NCBI RefSeq assembly: GCF_002243515.1
Contig: NZ_CP022657.1
Span: 3,457,501 to 3,521,500 of the forward strand
Source: Tumebacillus algifaecis
GTDB taxonomy: Bacteria; Bacillota; Bacilli; Tumebacillales; Tumebacillaceae
Reading direction: 5' to 3'
DNA length: 64,000 nt
The notes beneath the pieces are model-generated. The model searched no databases, was not told where the DNA came from, and saw only the letters and a program-made list of their open reading frames with translations. Positions 52,258 to 61,379 of this stretch are shown here, one piece after another (position 1 is the stretch's first letter; each line of letters opens with the position of its first letter). The translations under genes were made by a program, and so were the position numbers.

Positions 52258-53103
52258 ATGGATCTATCACGCGTTCAACTGATCGTCTATGATTTGGACG
52301 GCACCCTTTATGAAGACACTCATCACTTTGATTATTACGCAAACGAATTGAAGAAGCGTTTACCTGAAGATGTGCAGGCGAAATTCCAAGCGGAATACGA
52401 GGCGGCGCAGCAAGATCAGCACCCACTGCGCATCGGACGTACATACGATGCTAACCGCGACTTGATTCTCGTGCAATTGAAAGGCGATGTCAAGCAGGTA
52501 TTCCATTGGGACGGCACCGAACTCCCGGCGGAGCAAGTCAAATCGCTCTACCCGGAGCCGGTCACCGTCAACCTCGAAGACATGTTTTCGATCGGTGACA
52601 TGTGGTGGGTACCGGGCTGTATGGCTCGCCATTACGGCTTGAACGACGCCGGAACGAGCGAAGCGTTTCTCGCCACCCGCGAGTTTATGATGGGGCCCGA
52701 TTTCCACATGAACCGCATCCCCGGTCTGGTCGAAGCGATCGCAGAGTCGCGCGCAGGTGGCGTGAAGCAAGTGCTGGTCACCAATTCGCCAGAAGTGGAC
52801 TCGACCAAAATCTTGGAGAAACTCGGCCTGCTCGACTCTTTCGATCTCAAAGTGTTCAGCGCCCGCAAACCGTCTGGCACCAAAGCGGTGTTCGCGCGCA
52901 TCCATGAGCAGTTCGACCTGCCGTACGCGCAGTTCCTCTCCATCGGAGATAACTGGGTCAACGAGATTCTGCCCGCGTTCGAACTGGGCTGTCAGTCGGT
53001 CTACATCGACCCGCACGGCATCGGCAAAGACTGGGAATGCGACAAGCGCATCTCCTCGATGGAACAGGCATTGACCCTGATCGCAACTGCAGGCAGACCA
53101 TAA
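52258..53103 (+). CDS. HAD-superfamily hydrolase
   Basis: 281 aa. Motif I YDLDGTLYED at residues 11-20, motif II LVTNSPEVD, motif III Lys in ARKPSGTKAVF, motif IV SIGDNWVNEI. An inserted cap of about 110 residues after motif I makes it longer than a minimal phosphatase. Substrate unknown. TATAAT at 52222-52227 precedes it. Divergent from phnC. Confidence 0.82.
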   Translation: MDLSRVQLIVYDLDGTLYEDTHHFDYYANELKKRLPEDVQAKFQAEYEAAQQDQHPLRIGRTYDANRDLILVQLKGDVKQVFHWDGTELPAEQVKSLYPEPVTVNLEDMFSIGDMWWVPGCMARHYGLNDAGTSEAFLATREFMMGPDFHMNRIPGLVEAIAESRAGGVKQVLVTNSPEVDSTKILEKLGLLDSFDLKVFSARKPSGTKAVFARIHEQFDLPYAQFLSIGDNWVNEILPAFELGCQSVYIDPHGIGKDWECDKRISSMEQALTLIATAGRP

Positions 53104-53111
53104 GCATGATA

Positions 53112-53149
53112 AAAGGCACAGCGGACATCACCGCTGTGCCTTGTTTTTT
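53112..53149. terminator. Bidirectional intrinsic terminator
   Basis: AAGGCACAGCGG and CCGCTGTGCCTT arms with GTTTTTT; overlaps the stop of the opposing chemoreceptor gene. Confidence 0.88.
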
Positions 53150-55130
53150 ACAGTTTGAACTTACCAGCGTCATCCTCAAGCCCTTCCGCGAGGTTGGCCA
53201 AGCCGTTCGAGTTTTCGGCGATGGTCTGCACCATGGCGACTATCTCTTCGGTGGCCGCGGTCGTCTCTTCGACGCTCGCCACCATTTCGGAGGCCATCTC
53301 TTTGACCGCGTACACCGCATCGGCACCCGTTGTGGTGATCGCTTCCTGCTGGCCCGCTTCACGGCTGATCTCGACGATCTGCCCTTCTACCGCACCGATG
53401 TGGCGCAAAATCTCGGCAAACGCCGCCCCGGTGGCATGCACCGCATCGACGCCTTTATCAAGCTGATCATTCAAAAGTCCTGTCGTTTCACACACGTCCA
53501 GCACGCTTTGTTTGATCCGCTCGACGAGCGCTTCGATCTCTTCGGTCGTGCCGCGCGTCTGCTCGGACAACTTGCCCACTTCGCTGGCTACGATCACAAA
53601 TCCACGACCATGTTCCCCGGCCCGCGCCGCTTCGATCGAGGCGTTGAGGGCCAACATCCCGGTCTGCGTGGAGATCGCTTTGATCCGATCGACCATCAAG
53701 ATGATCTCTTCGGCGGCCACTTGTAAGGCCAGCACTTTTTGCTCGCTTTCCTGCGAGGAAGTCTTGATCATCCGCATCGTCTCGATCGAGCGGTCCACCT
53801 GCTGATGTCCATGCCCAGCCGCATCCTTCATCTGCTCAGCCGCCAAGACGGCCGAATTGGCATGACCTGTGATCGTTTGCGATTGGTCGGACAATGTGCT
53901 CAGCTGTTGGGCCGCCTCTTCGACCTGCCCAAATGTGCGATCGACCAGCGAACGAATGTCTTCCGCCGAGGCTGCGATCATCTGCAAAGACCCGCGCGCC
54001 TCTTCGGTCGAAGCAGCAAATTCCCGCGAGTTTTCCGAGAGTTGGAACGAGCCTTCGTGCACTCCTTTGGCCAGCTTGCGCAGCCCATCGGTCATCGCGA
54101 GGAACGCTTGCGTAATCTCGCCGATCTCGTCGTGGCGCGTGCTCGCAGCCAATTGCTTCGTCTCGGAGCTTTGCGACAGATCCCCAGCTGCGACTCGTAC
54201 CATCGCTCTGCTGATGCGGCGCAAGGGGGTGGACAGGATCTTGTAAAACAGGACGGACAACAAGGCCCCGATGCCAAGCAATAAGAGGAGAGCGACAGCG
54301 GCTGCGATCAGCAATTTATCGCGGATCTGCGCCCCCGTTTGGGAAACGGTCTCCGAAGCCAAAAAGCCGATCGACTGCCCGTACACATCGATCAATTTGT
54401 CTGCGCTTTCGACATGCTGTCCCAGCGCATCATTTGTCGAAACGTTGAACGGCTCGTTTGCATTCGCCACCTTAGCGGCCAACAGTGCCGCCCTACTGTC
54501 GTCAAACTGCTCGTTGGTCGTCACGACCGTCTCCCCGTCAAAGACGGTGATGTCCGTCTTGTTGACCGCCTGTATCGTCGCCAAGAACTCCTTATCGACG
54601 GTGCGCGTAAAGATCAGTACGCCGTTGGGGGCTTTCGTTCCATCTTCATTGCTGACCCTCGCAAGCGTCACCATCTGCAACCCGCGCTCGGTGCGTGCCA
54701 AACCGGTCAAGTTCATCTCGTTGCCCATCTGCTTGATCATCTCTGGCAGTTGTCCAGCCAGATTGAGCGGTTGATGCTCCCGCTTGACCAGCACCACGCC
54801 GTTCAGGTCGGTCACATAGACGGACGATAGCGAGGTGACCACATCGATCACCGGAAGGACGCTATCTTCGAGAAATTGCTTGTCCATTTTTTCAATCGCC
54901 GCATGGTGCTCGGACCAGTACGCATTGGTCTTGGCGGTCGAAGCGATCTGCGAACCGATCACATCGAACATCTGATAGGCGGCCTGCAAGTTGCTGACCC
55001 CGCGCTCCGATTCGATATTAGCCAAACTTTTTTGCAAATCAGCATAAAACCAATACCCAGCAATAGATAGCGGAACTATTATTAAAGAGAAAATAGCTAC
55101 TAATATTTTGGTGGTAATCGTCTTATTCAT
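53148..55130 (-). CDS. Methyl-accepting chemotaxis protein
   Basis: 660 aa transmembrane receptor. TM1 is at about residues 8-27, a Cache-like extracellular sensor at about 30-275, TM2 LLIAAAVALLLLLGIGALLSVL follows (given here in part), then HAMP and a long cytoplasmic signalling helix pair. The hairpin tip reads RGFVIVASEVGKLSEQTRG and binds CheA/CheW. ATG at 55130 has AAAGGGGG seven bases before it; the frame to 55187 is extended artefact. Ligand unknown. Confidence 0.9.
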   Translation of the reverse strand: MNKTITTKILVAIFSLIIVPLSIAGYWFYADLQKSLANIESERGVSNLQAAYQMFDVIGSQIASTAKTNAYWSEHHAAIEKMDKQFLEDSVLPVIDVVTSLSSVYVTDLNGVVLVKREHQPLNLAGQLPEMIKQMGNEMNLTGLARTERGLQMVTLARVSNEDGTKAPNGVLIFTRTVDKEFLATIQAVNKTDITVFDGETVVTTNEQFDDSRAALLAAKVANANEPFNVSTNDALGQHVESADKLIDVYGQSIGFLASETVSQTGAQIRDKLLIAAAVALLLLLGIGALLSVLFYKILSTPLRRISRAMVRVAAGDLSQSSETKQLAASTRHDEIGEITQAFLAMTDGLRKLAKGVHEGSFQLSENSREFAASTEEARGSLQMIAASAEDIRSLVDRTFGQVEEAAQQLSTLSDQSQTITGHANSAVLAAEQMKDAAGHGHQQVDRSIETMRMIKTSSQESEQKVLALQVAAEEIILMVDRIKAISTQTGMLALNASIEAARAGEHGRGFVIVASEVGKLSEQTRGTTEEIEALVERIKQSVLDVCETTGLLNDQLDKGVDAVHATGAAFAEILRHIGAVEGQIVEISREAGQQEAITTTGADAVYAVKEMASEMVASVEETTAATEEIVAMVQTIAENSNGLANLAEGLEDDAGKFKL

Positions 55131-55214
55131 GTTGGGCCCCCTTTCAACCCTGACTATAGTCCCATGAGTTATTTCTACATTTTCCAATTACCACCTTCTT
55201 TAAATAACGAATAT

Positions 55215-56045
55215 TTATTTTAACATCCACTTATGAACCAAATAAGCTACCCCATCTTCATCATTGCTTTTGGTCGTCCAGTCTGCCGCCTGTTTTAACT
55301 CCTCGACACCTTGGCCCATCGCCACGCCAAGTCCGGCGTAACGGATCATCTCGAGGTCGTTCGCATTATCGCCGACTGCGACCACTTCCTCCGGTTTGAT
55401 GCCGAATTCTTTCGCCAGATGGTCGATCCCCGACGCCTTGCTCGAAGCATGGTCGAACATCTCCAAAAACGTGTACCCAGGAAAGTCATAGGTTGAGATG
55501 AACATCGAAAACTGATGGTCGTCAATCTTTCGCAAGTCCTCGATCAGCGGCTTCATTTTATCCGGCGTGTCGATCAGCAGTACCTTCAACGGTTCGACGC
55601 CGGTCACATCGCGAAAATCTGCCACCTGCTGTGAAATCTCCGGGTCGCGGTTGACGAACAAATAGGCAGCATCAAAGCCAGGATCGCGGTCATAATACGT
55701 GTCGATCCCTTCGAAAGTATGTACAAAAACGCTCGACCACAGACCGTGTCCGCGAATCACATCGAGAATTTTATGAGTCGTATCGAGCGGTAACGGGCGG
55801 TGCAGCAACGTTTCACGTTTCATCGGATCGACGATCACCGTTCCGTTGCCCAAGATGACCGGGACGCTGACGCCCAATTCCTCGATCAAAGGCAGCACGC
55901 CGCGCAGATTGCGCCCGGTGGCCAGCGTGACGATCACCCCCTGATCATGCAGGTCGCGAATCGCCCCTTTGACCCCATCGGTCAGGCGCCCCTCCGAGTT
56001 GAGCAAGGTACCGTCAATATCACATACGAGCATTTTGTAGTTCAT
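55215..56045 (-). CDS. Cof-type HAD-IIB sugar-phosphate phosphatase
   Basis: 276 aa. Motif I CDIDGTLLNSEG at residues 8-19, TLATGRNLRGV for motif II, Lys in SSKASGIDHLAKEFG, and VAVGDNANDLEM for motif IV. C2B cap between them. Relatives dephosphorylate sugar phosphates or flavin precursors. AAAGGAGGAAC before the ATG. Confidence 0.9.
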   Translation of the reverse strand: MNYKMLVCDIDGTLLNSEGRLTDGVKGAIRDLHDQGVIVTLATGRNLRGVLPLIEELGVSVPVILGNGTVIVDPMKRETLLHRPLPLDTTHKILDVIRGHGLWSSVFVHTFEGIDTYYDRDPGFDAAYLFVNRDPEISQQVADFRDVTGVEPLKVLLIDTPDKMKPLIEDLRKIDDHQFSMFISTYDFPGYTFLEMFDHASSKASGIDHLAKEFGIKPEEVVAVGDNANDLEMIRYAGLGVAMGQGVEELKQAADWTTKSNDEDGVAYLVHKWMLK

Positions 56046-56061
56046 GATGTTGTTCCTCCTT

Positions 56062-57330
56062 TTATTCTTTCATCGCATCGAGCCAGCCGCGGATCGGCTT
56101 GTATTTTCCCTCGCCGCGCAACACTTCTTTTGGACAAAAGATGCGAAACTTCGATTCGGGCGACAGCGATCGCACCAAAGATGAGTGCTTGGAGATATCG
56201 CCCAGATCGCGTCCGCTCTCATCGACGAGTGTGATGCCTTGATGGTACATGTGGTAGCCGCCAGTCGTCGCCGTCTGGAACGATAGGTAATAGTCTGGGT
56301 CCAAGCCGCAATTGCGAAACAGCTCGCGAATCGTCTGGCGCTCCACCTCTTTTAACTCTCGCGTATCGACCACACCAAACAGATGCCGATTGACAAAACG
56401 GTCGGACAGGTCGCGCAAGATCGGATCGTCTGCACGCGTCCATCGCTGCATGGTATAATTCATCACGCTCTCATCCAACTCCAGATACTCAGCCACCGAG
56501 ATCTGCTCCGCTTTGCGGGACAAAAAGGGCTTCAATTCCGCAGGCAAAAACACAGATTCCTCGCGGTCCCACAGCGTTTTCACCCGCGCGACCACATGGC
56601 GCAGCAACACATCGCTGCTGACGGTGACCGGGTGCAAGTAGACCTGTGAATACATAAAATAGCGGGCGAGGATGTACTGTTCGACCGTCTTCATGCCCGA
56701 TTTTTTCACGACCACATCATTGCCGACCGGACGCATGACCCGGATCAGTCGCTCCAATTCAAACGTGCCGTACGTAACCCCCGTGTTCATCGCATCGCGA
56801 AGTAGATAGTCCATGCGATCGACATCAAGCTGTGAGGAGATCAGTTTGACGACAAGTGGAAATTTGTCTTTTTTGGCGATCACATCGGCCACGTCTTGGG
56901 GAAAATCATCATCGACCCGTTGCAAAATGTTGGTGACTTCAGGGTCATCGATCAAAATGCGCTGCGTCCACGTCTCATGATGAAACTGAAACACGCGCTC
57001 GATCGTGTGCGAAAACGGACCGTGCCCGATGTCATGCAACAACGCGGCGCAAAGAGCCAACAAGCGCACACGGTCATCGGTGGGCCAACCAAAGTTGCGT
57101 TCAAAATGGGACAACACTTTGCGCATCGTCTCGTAGGTGCCCAGCGAATGAGTAAAGCGGCTGTGCTCCGCGCCGTGATACGTCAAAAATGAGGTACCGA
57201 GCTGTTTGACGCGGCGCAATCGCTGGAAAGCCCGCGTGTTGATCAGATCCCAAATCAGCCGATCCTTCACATAGATGTAGTCGTGAACCGGATCTTTGAA
57301 CACTTTCTCTTTATCGACCCATTCGATCAT
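56062..57330 (-). CDS. HD-domain phosphohydrolase, YwfO/dGTPase-like
   Basis: 422 aa. HD-family metal site: H56 in AEHSRFTHSLG, H99-D100 in LLHDIGHGPFSHT, and a later Asp in SQLDVDRMDYLL. Length and the RAFQRLRRVKQLG start match Bacillus YwfO, a dNTP/nucleotide phosphohydrolase. It precedes the Cof-type gene by 16 bp on the same strand, probably cotranscribed. Confidence 0.87.
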   Translation of the reverse strand: MIEWVDKEKVFKDPVHDYIYVKDRLIWDLINTRAFQRLRRVKQLGTSFLTYHGAEHSRFTHSLGTYETMRKVLSHFERNFGWPTDDRVRLLALCAALLHDIGHGPFSHTIERVFQFHHETWTQRILIDDPEVTNILQRVDDDFPQDVADVIAKKDKFPLVVKLISSQLDVDRMDYLLRDAMNTGVTYGTFELERLIRVMRPVGNDVVVKKSGMKTVEQYILARYFMYSQVYLHPVTVSSDVLLRHVVARVKTLWDREESVFLPAELKPFLSRKAEQISVAEYLELDESVMNYTMQRWTRADDPILRDLSDRFVNRHLFGVVDTRELKEVERQTIRELFRNCGLDPDYYLSFQTATTGGYHMYHQGITLVDESGRDLGDISKHSSLVRSLSPESKFRIFCPKEVLRGEGKYKPIRGWLDAMKE

Positions 57331-57502
57331 AAAATCCTCCCGTAAACTGGTATGTCATATGTGAGAAGAATATCATAACTCGCTCTAAATCACATAACCT
57401 AGAAGGAGTCTTTTCCCTGAGGCATGGTTTTTTTCAACAAACTTTTCTATAATAAACTTTGACCTATCCAAACTACTTCCGTTCAAAGGAGTCCTAAGAA
57501 CG

Positions 57503-57925
57503 ATGAATAAACACGACCGACTCGTCTACTTGTTTGATCGTCTGAATGTGGAACAGCAACAAGATCTACTCAATTTGATGGAAACGTGGAACGCCATGCC
57601 GCGTCCGGCAGAAGGTAACGGGGAAACCACGTTGAACCCGGCGCTCGAAGAAACGCTCGGCCGCGAGTGGATGTGCCTAAACGCTTTAAAAAGAGTGGTA
57701 TCCACACACTTCTTGCCGCGTCTTGAACTCGGCTACGTCGCGTTCCATCCGCACCTCGACTCTGTCTCCAACGCCAAGACGCGCCAAGCGGCAGAAAAAA
57801 TGTATACGCTCGAAGCCGCCTACGAACTGAAGCGCATCATGGAGGACGAGCCCGACTCAGACCTGTTGCAAGGTGAAGTGGCCGACATGCTTCACTCCCT
57901 GCTCCATCAAGAAAGAGAACTGTAG
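57503..57925 (+). CDS. Hypothetical protein upstream of bcp
   Basis: 140 aa, all-helical, soluble, starting MNKHDRLVYLFDRLNVEQQQ and ending LLHQEREL. CAAAGGAG precedes the ATG. It ends 15 bp before bcp and is likely cotranscribed with it. Not recognised. Confidence 0.65.
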   Translation: MNKHDRLVYLFDRLNVEQQQDLLNLMETWNAMPRPAEGNGETTLNPALEETLGREWMCLNALKRVVSTHFLPRLELGYVAFHPHLDSVSNAKTRQAAEKMYTLEAAYELKRIMEDEPDSDLLQGEVADMLHSLLHQEREL

Positions 57926-57940
57926 ACTGGAGGAATCCTC

Positions 57941-58411
57941 ATGGCAGAGATCACAGCAGGCAATCAAGCACCCGACTTCACGCTCCCGGCGAGCAATGGC
58001 GAAGCGGTCGCCTTGAGCGACCTGCGCGGTAAAAATGTTGTGCTTTACTTCTATCCAAAAGACATGACTCCAGGGTGTACAACTCAAGCGTGTGACTTCC
58101 GTGATGCGCACGCCGCGTTTGAAGCGGCCGACACGGTGATCGTCGGCATTTCGCCCGACCCGGTCAAACGCCACCTGAAATTCGTTGAAAAAGAAGGCCT
58201 GCCCTTCCTCCTGCTCGCCGACGAAACACACGAAATCAGCGAACTGTACGGCGTATGGAAAGAAAAAAGCATGTACGGCAAAAAATTCTGGGGCATCGAA
58301 CGCACCACTTTCCTGATCGACAAGGATGGCAACATTGCCAAAATCTATCCAAAAGTGAAAGTAAAAGGACATATCGAAGCAGTGCTTGCCGATGTACAAG
58401 CCCTCACCTAA
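57941..58411 (+). CDS. bcp: Thioredoxin-dependent thiol peroxidase (peroxiredoxin Bcp)
   Basis: 156 aa. Peroxidatic Cys in DMTPGCTTQACDFRD (C46) with the resolving Cys five residues later (C51), as in PrxQ/Bcp. Reduces H2O2 and organic peroxides in the cytoplasm. TGGAGGAATC precedes the ATG; a terminator follows. Confidence 0.93.
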   Translation: MAEITAGNQAPDFTLPASNGEAVALSDLRGKNVVLYFYPKDMTPGCTTQACDFRDAHAAFEAADTVIVGISPDPVKRHLKFVEKEGLPFLLLADETHEISELYGVWKEKSMYGKKFWGIERTTFLIDKDGNIAKIYPKVKVKGHIEAVLADVQALT

Positions 58412-58443
58412 AAAGAGGCCCCCGCGTGGGGTCTCTTTTGTTG
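58410..58443 (+). terminator. Intrinsic terminator after bcp
   Basis: AAAAGAGGCCCC and GGGGTCTCTTTT arms. Confidence 0.82.
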
Positions 58444-58538
58444 ATCAACCCGCCGAAAAGCCTGTAACGCCATAGCAGGAGACTACATTTTTTGGTATCC
58501 TTTACCTAGTGAGATTTTTCAAGAAAAGGAGCAGGTGT

Positions 58539-59633
58539 ATGCTTTCCTTTGTGCTGAAACACCGTTATTCCCTGATCAACCTCGGGCTTTGGGTACTGTT
58601 TGGTTGGCTGGTCTGGGCTGCGCTGCGCTTTGCGTTGCCATTTTTCCTGCCACTGCTGTTCGGTCTGCTCATCGCCGTGCTGATCGAACCTGTTGTCAAA
58701 CTGCTGCTAAAAACCAAAATGCCGCGTTGGGTCTCCTCCTTCGCCAGCTTACTCCTGCTGTTCGGTGGCGGCGCCGCAGTGCTCATCCTGCTCGCAGCCA
58801 AGCTGACAATCGAGCTGGCTCAGTTCTCAGAGCGCGTGCCCAGCATGGCGTCCGGCTTGGTCAGCAAAGGCTCGGACCTGCTGCATTCAGCGGTCGCCTT
58901 CTACACCACGCTATCACCTGAGATGAGCGAGAAAGTGCGCGAGAATCTGAGCCAGCTCGGATCTGTGCTCGCCAACATCGGCAAAGGAGCGTCAGAAAAC
59001 GTCCTACACTGGCTTGGCCAAGTGCCGAGCGCCGTCACCATCTTCCTGCTCTCGCTTCTGATCGCCTACTTCCTTTCCAAAGACTTTCCGCTCTGGCAGC
59101 GCCGTCTGTTTCGCTTGATCCACCCGAGCATCCGCGAAAAAGGGGACCAGGTGCTCGAAGACCTAGGCAAAGCAACTTTTGGTTATGTGCGAGCCCAAGC
59201 GATCTTGATCGGTATCACCTTCTGCCAAGTGTTGATCGGCTTGCTGATCCTCGGCGTCGATTACGCTTTCTCCCTTTCGCTGTTGGCAGCATTTCTCGAC
59301 ATCCTGCCGCTCCTTGGGACAGGTGCCCTGTTCGTACCGTGGGCGATCTATATGTTTATGACCGGAAACGTACAGCTTGGCATCGGCCTGCTCATCGTCT
59401 ATGGGCTGATCGTCGCAGTCCGCCAACTGCTAGAGCCGAGAATTCTTGCGCAGTCGATCGGGCTCGATCCGCTGGTTACGCTCGTCATGATGTACGCGGG
59501 CTACCAAGCGCTCGGCTTTGTCGGCGTGCTGCTCGCTCCGTTTTTGATCATCACCTTCACTTCCCTGTTAAAAGTGCGAGCATTCGACTTCCTCATCGAA
59601 GACAAAATATCGGACAAGAACCAGAACGAATAA
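58539..59633 (+). CDS. AI-2E/YtvI-family membrane permease (first)
   Basis: 364 aa with about eight helices. LDILPLLGTGALFVPWAIYM and RQLLEPRILAQSIGLDPLVTL are signatures of the AI-2E (YtvI/PerM) family; YtvI is a sporulation membrane protein in Bacillus. ATG at 58539 is chosen because AAAAGGAGCAGGTG precedes it. Followed after 43 bp by a paralogue. Confidence 0.83.
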   Translation: MLSFVLKHRYSLINLGLWVLFGWLVWAALRFALPFFLPLLFGLLIAVLIEPVVKLLLKTKMPRWVSSFASLLLLFGGGAAVLILLAAKLTIELAQFSERVPSMASGLVSKGSDLLHSAVAFYTTLSPEMSEKVRENLSQLGSVLANIGKGASENVLHWLGQVPSAVTIFLLSLLIAYFLSKDFPLWQRRLFRLIHPSIREKGDQVLEDLGKATFGYVRAQAILIGITFCQVLIGLLILGVDYAFSLSLLAAFLDILPLLGTGALFVPWAIYMFMTGNVQLGIGLLIVYGLIVAVRQLLEPRILAQSIGLDPLVTLVMMYAGYQALGFVGVLLAPFLIITFTSLLKVRAFDFLIEDKISDKNQNE

Positions 59634-59676
59634 GCATATCCTAAGAGATCTATGCATCTAAGAAAAGGAGACCGCG

Positions 59677-60711
59677 ATGAATCCTTACTTGAAAGCTCTC
59701 TGGATCGTGCTTGTGATCGTTGCAGGTTTTTTCATCTTGCCGCACAGTTTCCCGATTTTGCTGGCCTTGGTCAGCGCCATCGTGCTGGAGCCGATCGTCA
59801 AACTGCTCCAACGCAGTCTGAAATTCCATCGCATCTACGCGGTGATCATCGCGTTTACCAGCTTTTTGCTGGTGTTTGGCGGTCTGTTGTTCTTCATCAC
59901 GACGCGGATCGTCATCGAAGTGGTCGAGCTGTCGCAGTGGCTACCCCGTTTTGTGCTGGACATGGCCGACCCGGTGCGCGAATGGGTCGCCGAGATCCAA
60001 GACTATTTTGCCACCCTGCCTCCAGGGTCAGCGCAAAACTTGCAAGCGGCACTGAACAAAACGTTCGCTTCGCTGAACGATTTGACGATCACCTTGCTCA
60101 ATGGATTGGTCGGTCTGATCTCTGCGCTGCCCAACCTGATGGTGGTCAGCGTTGTTTACATCGTCGCCTTGTTCCTTTTTTCGCTGGACCTGCCCGCGCT
60201 GGTCAAAAAGTTTCTCGCACTGTTTGATGAAACCACACAACCTAAAGTGCTAGTGGTGCTAAAAAATCTCAATCGCGCGATCATCGGCTTCTTGCAGGCG
60301 CAGATCTTGATCTCGTTTTTGACCTACGACCTCGTGCTGATCGGGCTGTGGATTCTCGGTGTCAAATACGCGCTCGCCGTCGCCCTGATCATCGTGATCG
60401 TCGATGTGTTGCCCGTGCTTGGCACCGGTGCGGTCATCGTGCCGTGGGCCGCCTATGTCTTTGTGACTGGCAACAATTCGCTGGCGGTCGGACTGATGAT
60501 CCTCTATATGGCGATCGTCATCTTCCGGCGGATCATCGAGCCGAAAATCCTTGGCAATTCGCTTGGCATCTCGGCACTGGCAACGCTTGTCTCGATGTAC
60601 CTCGGCTTTATGGTGTTCGGTGTTATCGGACTGATCGCAGGCCCTGCGCTGATCATCCTCTACCAAGCGTTGCGAGATGCTGGATTTTTCCACATCCGCA
60701 TCAAACTGTAA
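59677..60711 (+). CDS. AI-2E/YtvI-family membrane permease (second)
   Basis: 344 aa paralogue of the preceding protein: VDVLPVLGTGAVIVPWAAYV and RRIIEPKILGNSLGISALATL align with it. AAAAGGAGACC before the ATG. Adjacent duplicated permeases suggest a heteromeric complex or functional divergence. Confidence 0.83.
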   Translation: MNPYLKALWIVLVIVAGFFILPHSFPILLALVSAIVLEPIVKLLQRSLKFHRIYAVIIAFTSFLLVFGGLLFFITTRIVIEVVELSQWLPRFVLDMADPVREWVAEIQDYFATLPPGSAQNLQAALNKTFASLNDLTITLLNGLVGLISALPNLMVVSVVYIVALFLFSLDLPALVKKFLALFDETTQPKVLVVLKNLNRAIIGFLQAQILISFLTYDLVLIGLWILGVKYALAVALIIVIVDVLPVLGTGAVIVPWAAYVFVTGNNSLAVGLMILYMAIVIFRRIIEPKILGNSLGISALATLVSMYLGFMVFGVIGLIAGPALIILYQALRDAGFFHIRIKL

Positions 60712-60790
60712 GCCTTCTCTAATCGTGCGTTCGCTTGCTCTTCCCATGCAAATTATGATAACTTGGACAAGGGAAGGAGCAGATGAAAAC

Positions 60791-61327
60791 ATGAAAAAAA
60801 CACTCTCTACACTTCTGGTCACCGCACTTTGCATCAGTGCCCTCACTGGCTGTGGTGACAAGCCTGACGATACAAACAATGAAACGAAAGATAAACCGAA
60901 AGTGGAAACGCCAAACTTGAACAACGGAGGTCAATCTGGCACCGGGCAACCGAACAACGGCACGAACACGCCGAGCGAAGAAATGCCAGAATCGACCGAA
61001 GCCTCGCACCTCGAGATCAAAGAAGCGTTCGGACTCCAAGGCTACCGCGTCATCTCGCCTTTGCACCTGAGCGCGATCGCGCTTGGCAAATTTGAATTGC
61101 CGATCGATGAGCCGCAGCGCATAGCGCTTGCTTCTTCGATCTCCACAGGCATCTCAGCTATCGATTGGCAAAATGGCGATCTGCCGCCGGGCATTTTCCT
61201 GGGCGGCGATGCATCCGAATTTGCCATCGGTGCCAAACGCAAAAATGGTGAGCTCGTCCTCGACCGCTACAAGATGGCTGGAGATACCTATAAGAAGGTC
61301 GGTACTGAGACGAAACAAGGCAAATAA
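60791..61327 (+). CDS. Small putative lipoprotein
   Basis: 178 aa. Signal peptide with lipobox ALTGC (Cys at about residue 20), a disordered Asn/Thr/Pro linker to about residue 75, then a compact domain of about 100 residues (LEIKEAFGLQGYRVISPLHL). AAGGAGCAG precedes the ATG. Anchored on the outer face of the membrane. Function unknown. Confidence 0.75.
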   Translation: MKKTLSTLLVTALCISALTGCGDKPDDTNNETKDKPKVETPNLNNGGQSGTGQPNNGTNTPSEEMPESTEASHLEIKEAFGLQGYRVISPLHLSAIALGKFELPIDEPQRIALASSISTGISAIDWQNGDLPPGIFLGGDASEFAIGAKRKNGELVLDRYKMAGDTYKKVGTETKQGK

Positions 61328-61337
61328 GCGTTCCACA

Positions 61338-61377
61338 CAAAACACCCCCTCAAGCACAGGGGGTGTTTTCTTGTTTT
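61338..61377. terminator. Intrinsic terminator
   Basis: AAAACACCCCC and GGGGGTGTTTT arms with TTGTTTT tail, between convergent genes. Confidence 0.88.
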
Positions 61378-61379
61378 GA